DNA of 9,181 nt from the NCBI GenBank assembly GCA_946886255.1, contig CAMPIG010000172.1, positions 1 to 9,181 on the forward strand, in the 5' to 3' direction. Both the position numbers and the translations under genes were made by a program. This document shows, one piece after another, positions 5,993-9,181 of this stretch; the stretch's first letter is position 1; each line of letters opens with the position of its first letter. The stretch comes from an uncultured Cellvibrio sp. (GTDB lineage: Bacteria > Pseudomonadota > Gammaproteobacteria > Pseudomonadales > Cellvibrionaceae). The notes beneath the pieces are model-generated. The model had not been told where the DNA came from and did not search any database. It saw only the letters and a program-made list of their open reading frames with translations.

Positions 5993-7363
5993 ATGAAATG
6001 GCAACCTGGTTTCTCTTATTTCACCCGCGGTGCGGCTTGTTTCGCGTCCCTCCTGTTGTTACACGCCTGCTCGCAAGAGCAACAAGAAACACCCACGGCA
6101 AAACTGACGTCCACACCACCGGCCAGTTCATCCACACCCGGTGACACATTACCCACATTAAGCTCGACCATTCCCCTGGAGATTACGGCCAACCCACCGT
6201 TTAATCTGGAATCCCTGCAACACGATTTCGATGTATTTTCCTGGCAATCGTTTGTTGCACTCAACTGGCCCGCCAATCCCGATGGAACGCCCAATAATAA
6301 TCTGGTGATCGGCCAACAACCTGGCGGTCCGGTAGTGTGGCAAAGCTGGAAAGAAAGCCGCGATATTTTTCTGCCCGATGGTGCGCAACCGCCAGCCTGG
6401 AACCAACCCAACCCTGTGCCCGAGGTGTGCAAAGATATCGGCAACATTCCTGACGGTACTATTCATTTAACCCAGGTGGGTAAAACACCCAATGTGCTGG
6501 ATGAAAGTGGCGAGCCGTTTCAAACCGGGCCACTGATCGATCAGAACGGCCAGTACACGCGCTACGAAATTCTCACCAATGAGGCCATGTTTAATTACAT
6601 CCTCGACAATAATCTCTACAGCAAAGCCGGTCAGACCGCCTTCGCTAAAGATGCAGATTTTCCATCGAGCAATACCGAGAGCGCACAGATTGGTGCCATC
6701 ATGTTGAAAGCTGCCTGGGTGAAGATGGGTGGCAAATTTGATCCTACCCGTTATCACACCACCTTTGCGTTGGTGTACAACAATCCCGAAGAACAACACG
6801 GCGTAAAGCCGGCCTGTTCGCTGGAGCAAGTTGGTCTGGTGGGTTTCCACATTGCACACAAAACCGAAGATGAACCGCAATGGATCTGGTCGACCTTCGA
6901 GCACATTGCCAACGCACCGACCAAAGGCGAGGAGCCGGATTTAAGCGCGTACAATTTCTTTGATGCGACGTGTAAGGATTGTCCGGTCAATGAGCCACCA
7001 CCGCGCCCCTGGAACCCCGCCAATCCGCACACACAACCTACACAGGTTGAGCGGGTAATTCCGATTACCGAGGACACGAAAAAACTAAACGCGCTCTATC
7101 ACGCGGCGTTGGAAAAAGCGGTGCCCGGCTCAGTGTGGTTGAACTATGAATTAGTGAGCACCCAGTGGCCCACTAACGCCACCAGCCCTACCGATCCTAC
7201 CGGTGTGCCCGCGCCGTCATTCCTGGCCAACACCACACTCGAAACCTACATTCAAGGTGAAGTTAAACAAACCTCCAGCAGTTGCATGGCGTGTCATAAC
7301 AACGCTACCGGCACCAATGGATTGTTTTCCGATTTCACTTACCTGTTACAACGCGCGCAATAA
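5993..7363 (+). CDS. Lipoprotein with one C-terminal c-type haem site, putative dehydrogenase cytochrome partner
   Basis: This is a 456-residue protein with a lipoprotein-like signal: hydrophobic residues 17-23, then LLHAC with Cys26. His at the -2 position of the lipobox is unusual. A Thr/Pro/Ser-rich linker (about 34-60) leads into the main body. A single haem-binding motif, CMACH (431-435), lies 21 residues from the end. Other cysteines are 146, 275 and the pair CKDC (327-330), which lacks the His needed for haem. The body carries blocks such as FDVFSWQSFVALNWP and EPQWIWSTFEHIANAP that look conserved in a large family of proteobacterial 'cytochrome c family' proteins of unknown role; that is recollection, not a search. 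AAGGA lies 8 nt before the ATG. As first gene of an operon with a sugar-dehydrogenase-type small subunit and a GMC flavoprotein, it probably accepts electrons from the flavoprotein at the periplasmic side. A redox enzyme in its own right is also possible. Confidence 0.82.
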   Translation: MKWQPGFSYFTRGAACFASLLLLHACSQEQQETPTAKLTSTPPASSSTPGDTLPTLSSTIPLEITANPPFNLESLQHDFDVFSWQSFVALNWPANPDGTPNNNLVIGQQPGGPVVWQSWKESRDIFLPDGAQPPAWNQPNPVPEVCKDIGNIPDGTIHLTQVGKTPNVLDESGEPFQTGPLIDQNGQYTRYEILTNEAMFNYILDNNLYSKAGQTAFAKDADFPSSNTESAQIGAIMLKAAWVKMGGKFDPTRYHTTFALVYNNPEEQHGVKPACSLEQVGLVGFHIAHKTEDEPQWIWSTFEHIANAPTKGEEPDLSAYNFFDATCKDCPVNEPPPRPWNPANPHTQPTQVERVIPITEDTKKLNALYHAALEKAVPGSVWLNYELVSTQWPTNATSPTDPTGVPAPSFLANTTLETYIQGEVKQTSSSCMACHNNATGTNGLFSDFTYLLQRAQ

Positions 7364-7394
7364 ATTTGCACGCAATTAACTTAAGGAGCGAACC

Positions 7395-7895
7395 ATGACT
7401 GATTCCACTATGGCAAGTTTTATTGGCCTGAGCGCGGTACTGACCGGCTTTTCCGCCAAGATACTTTCACCGACGCTGGACCCGGTGGATATTAAATCCG
7501 AATACCTGCCTTTTTTTACCCAAGCGGTTACCCGGGAGAGCGGTAACCCCGATCTGGTGAACAATATTTTTCAGAAATTTGTGTCACTCAAAGCGCAAAA
7601 ATTATCTGACCAGCAAATCGGCGAGGCAATGCTGGCCGACAGCAACGGCGCCGACTTTGTTATTGCCTGCCGCAAATTAATTTTTATGTGGTATGCCGGC
7701 GCCTGGCCCACCCTTATTCCAGCATCGGACACGGCGCCGGCCAATACGGTCAGCGATATGATTTCTGCCAAAAGTTACACCACCGGTTTAGCCTGGCAGG
7801 TGATGCAATCCCATCCCATGGGTGACTCGAATTTTCGTTACGGTTATTGGGCCACTGAACCCGCGCCGCTCAGCGATTTCACCGGCAACAAATAA
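7395..7895 (+). CDS. FAD-dependent sugar/alcohol dehydrogenase small subunit (FAD-SLDH family)
   Basis: This 166-residue protein matches the small subunit of membrane-bound FAD sorbitol/fructose/glucose dehydrogenases. It has the N-terminal LSAVLTGF block (12-19), the central MWYAGAWP (98-105) and the C-terminal block GLAWQVMQSHPMGDSN (131-146) followed by YGYWATEP (149-156). In characterised enzymes this subunit stabilises the GMC flavoprotein and usually carries the Tat signal that exports both. Here there is no twin arginine and no classical signal peptide. An in-frame TAA at 7377-7379 excludes an upstream extension. AAGGAG lies six bases before the ATG. The gene starts 31 bp after the cytochrome-like gene and ends 12 bp before the flavoprotein gene, so the three are almost certainly co-transcribed. 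Confidence 0.88.
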   Translation: MTDSTMASFIGLSAVLTGFSAKILSPTLDPVDIKSEYLPFFTQAVTRESGNPDLVNNIFQKFVSLKAQKLSDQQIGEAMLADSNGADFVIACRKLIFMWYAGAWPTLIPASDTAPANTVSDMISAKSYTTGLAWQVMQSHPMGDSNFRYGYWATEPAPLSDFTGNK

Positions 7896-7907
7896 GGAGA
7901 AAACAGT

Positions 7908-9181
7908 ATGACTGCCAATCAGGAATATGATGTTGTCATTGTGGGCTCAGGCATTGCCGGTTCTATTGTTGCCTATCAGTTGGGATTACAAGGTAAGAAA
8001 GTGTTGATCCTCGAAGCCGGCCAACCGGTACCGGTAGATCGCAGCGGCTATATGGAAACCTTTTTCAAAGCCAATGCAAAAACACCCGAATCACCCTATC
8101 CACCGACGGTGCAAAATCCGTCGGCATCGACACCGGAAAATCCGCTCGGCCTGCCCGACCCGGCGCAGGAAAATGTGCCGCGCTATACCGTATTGCAAAT
8201 TGGTCCCTGGCGAAATCCCAAACAATGTTATTTCACGTATTCACCACAAGAACTCCATTTAACGGGTGACAGTCCGCGCGCCAATTTTGCATTTGCCAGT
8301 TCCTATGAGCGCATCGGTGGCGGTACAACCTGGCATTGGCTCGGCACCAGTTTGCGTTTATTTCCCAACGATTTCGAATTAAAAACCTTGTACGGGCAAG
8401 GCGTGGATTGGCCGGGCGGTAAAGATTTTTATCAGAAGCTGGTGCCCTACTATGAAAAAGCCACCAACGAAATTGGTGTAGCGGGTGACAAGGGCGCATT
8501 GGATCAACTTTATACACAATTCGGTGTTTCTCCGACGGGAAATTATGGACCGGAATATAATTATCCGATGCCGGGTATAACCGAATCTTTGGTTGACCAA
8601 GCCTACATCAATAGCGTGACCTCAATAACCGTTGATGGCAATCCTGTTTACGTGACCCCGACACCACAAGGACGCAATTCCCTGCCGGGCGAACGACGTC
8701 AATGTGCCGGCAATACTAACTGCATTCCCATTTGCCCCATCCAGGCAAAATATGATGCGACGGTCACGCTCGCCCGCGCGCAGCAAACCGGCAACGTTGA
8801 TGTGTGGTATCGCCATGTGGCGAATAATATTCGCGTCGATGACAACACGGCCGAGGTCACCGGAATTGATTACATCATCTACGATACCCACAGTGGCATT
8901 CCCACCGGTTCCGGCACGGTTACCGCCAAAAAATATGTGCTGGCGGCGCACGCTATCGAGACGCCCAAGCTGTTATTAATGTCCAATAAAAATAAAAATT
9001 TTACGCGTGGCGTTGCCAATAGCAGTGATCAGGTCGGGCGCAATCTGATGGATCATGTGATGTATCTCGCCTGGGGTTTGGCGAAAGATCCGGTGTTTGC
9101 TTATCGCGGCCCGCTATCAACCTCGGGGGTTGAATCACTGCGCGATGGTGAATTCCGTAAAGAGCGTTCGGCGTATCGGAT
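7908..9181 (+). CDS. GMC oxidoreductase, FAD-dependent dehydrogenase large subunit, 3' end cut by window edge
   Basis: The first 424 codons are visible. Residues 8-38 form the FAD-binding Rossmann start: GSGIAG (13-18), with Glu36 closing the second strand for ribose contact. GGGTTWHWLG (137-146) and GRNLMDH (377-383) are GMC-type motifs. A Cys cluster C-x5-C-x3-C (Cys266, Cys272, Cys276, within CAGNTNCIPICP) matches the spacing I recall for the [3Fe-4S] site in FAD-dependent glucose dehydrogenase-type GMC enzymes. The C-terminal catalytic His and its partner lie beyond the window; about 130-180 residues are probably missing. AAGGAG overlaps the preceding gene's stop and lies 8 nt before the ATG. 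An in-frame TAA at 7893-7895 excludes an N-terminal signal extension. The likely role is oxidising an alcohol, aldose or polyol and passing electrons through Fe-S to the haem partner encoded at 5993. Substrate unknown. Confidence 0.92.
   Translation, partial: MTANQEYDVVIVGSGIAGSIVAYQLGLQGKKVLILEAGQPVPVDRSGYMETFFKANAKTPESPYPPTVQNPSASTPENPLGLPDPAQENVPRYTVLQIGPWRNPKQCYFTYSPQELHLTGDSPRANFAFASSYERIGGGTTWHWLGTSLRLFPNDFELKTLYGQGVDWPGGKDFYQKLVPYYEKATNEIGVAGDKGALDQLYTQFGVSPTGNYGPEYNYPMPGITESLVDQAYINSVTSITVDGNPVYVTPTPQGRNSLPGERRQCAGNTNCIPICPIQAKYDATVTLARAQQTGNVDVWYRHVANNIRVDDNTAEVTGIDYIIYDTHSGIPTGSGTVTAKKYVLAAHAIETPKLLLMSNKNKNFTRGVANSSDQVGRNLMDHVMYLAWGLAKDPVFAYRGPLSTSGVESLRDGEFRKERSAYR

Noticed and set aside
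6016..7077. Minus-strand reading frames of 100-145 residues opposite the cytochrome-like gene
   Set aside because: The plus-strand frame has a signal peptide, a haem motif and a ribosome binding site. The opposite frames have no features and mutually overlap.
8074..8262. Plus-strand 62-residue His/Arg-rich frame
   Set aside because: It lies inside the GMC flavoprotein gene in another frame.

Overview
The window reads as chromosomal DNA of a Gram-negative bacterium, most likely a gammaproteobacterium. It carries two outer-membrane-type lipoprotein signals, an MCE/Mla-type envelope lipid transporter, REP-like palindromic repeats and clear AAGGA(G) ribosome binding sites. A Cellvibrio-like origin is possible, but that is only an impression from gene content and moderate base composition. 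I see no tRNA, rRNA, CRISPR array, transposase or phage gene.

Left part (1-2053, minus strand): most of a soluble sensor histidine kinase with four PAS-type domains, a HisKA domain and the start of the ATPase domain. Its C-terminus lies beyond the left edge. A 198-bp gap (2054-2251) follows, holding a 9-bp inverted repeat and two tandem REP-like hairpins. The second hairpin runs into the end of the next gene.

Middle part (2252-5712, minus strand): a tightly packed four-gene operon, transcribed right to left. It encodes a STAS-MlaE permease, an MlaF-type ATPase, a single-MCE-domain membrane-anchored protein and an ABC-transport auxiliary (PqiC-like) lipoprotein. Gaps are 3 nt, a 4-nt overlap and 3 nt. 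Together they should form an envelope-spanning lipid transporter: permease and ATPase in the inner membrane, the MCE protein as a periplasmic bridge, and the lipoprotein probably at the outer membrane. No MlaC-like periplasmic carrier gene is present here.

Right part (5993-9181, plus strand): a divergently transcribed three-gene operon separated from the transporter by 280 bp. It encodes a lipoprotein with one C-terminal CxxCH haem site, a small subunit of the FAD-dependent sorbitol/sugar dehydrogenase type, and a GMC flavoprotein with a three-cysteine Fe-S-type motif. The flavoprotein runs off the right edge. The layout suggests a respiratory alcohol or sugar dehydrogenase passing electrons from FAD through an Fe-S cluster to a c-type haem. 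It differs from the known three-subunit enzymes in having a large mono-haem lipoprotein instead of a tri-haem cytochrome, and no visible export signal on the small or large subunit. The substrate cannot be told from the sequence. This operon is the least conventional part of the window.
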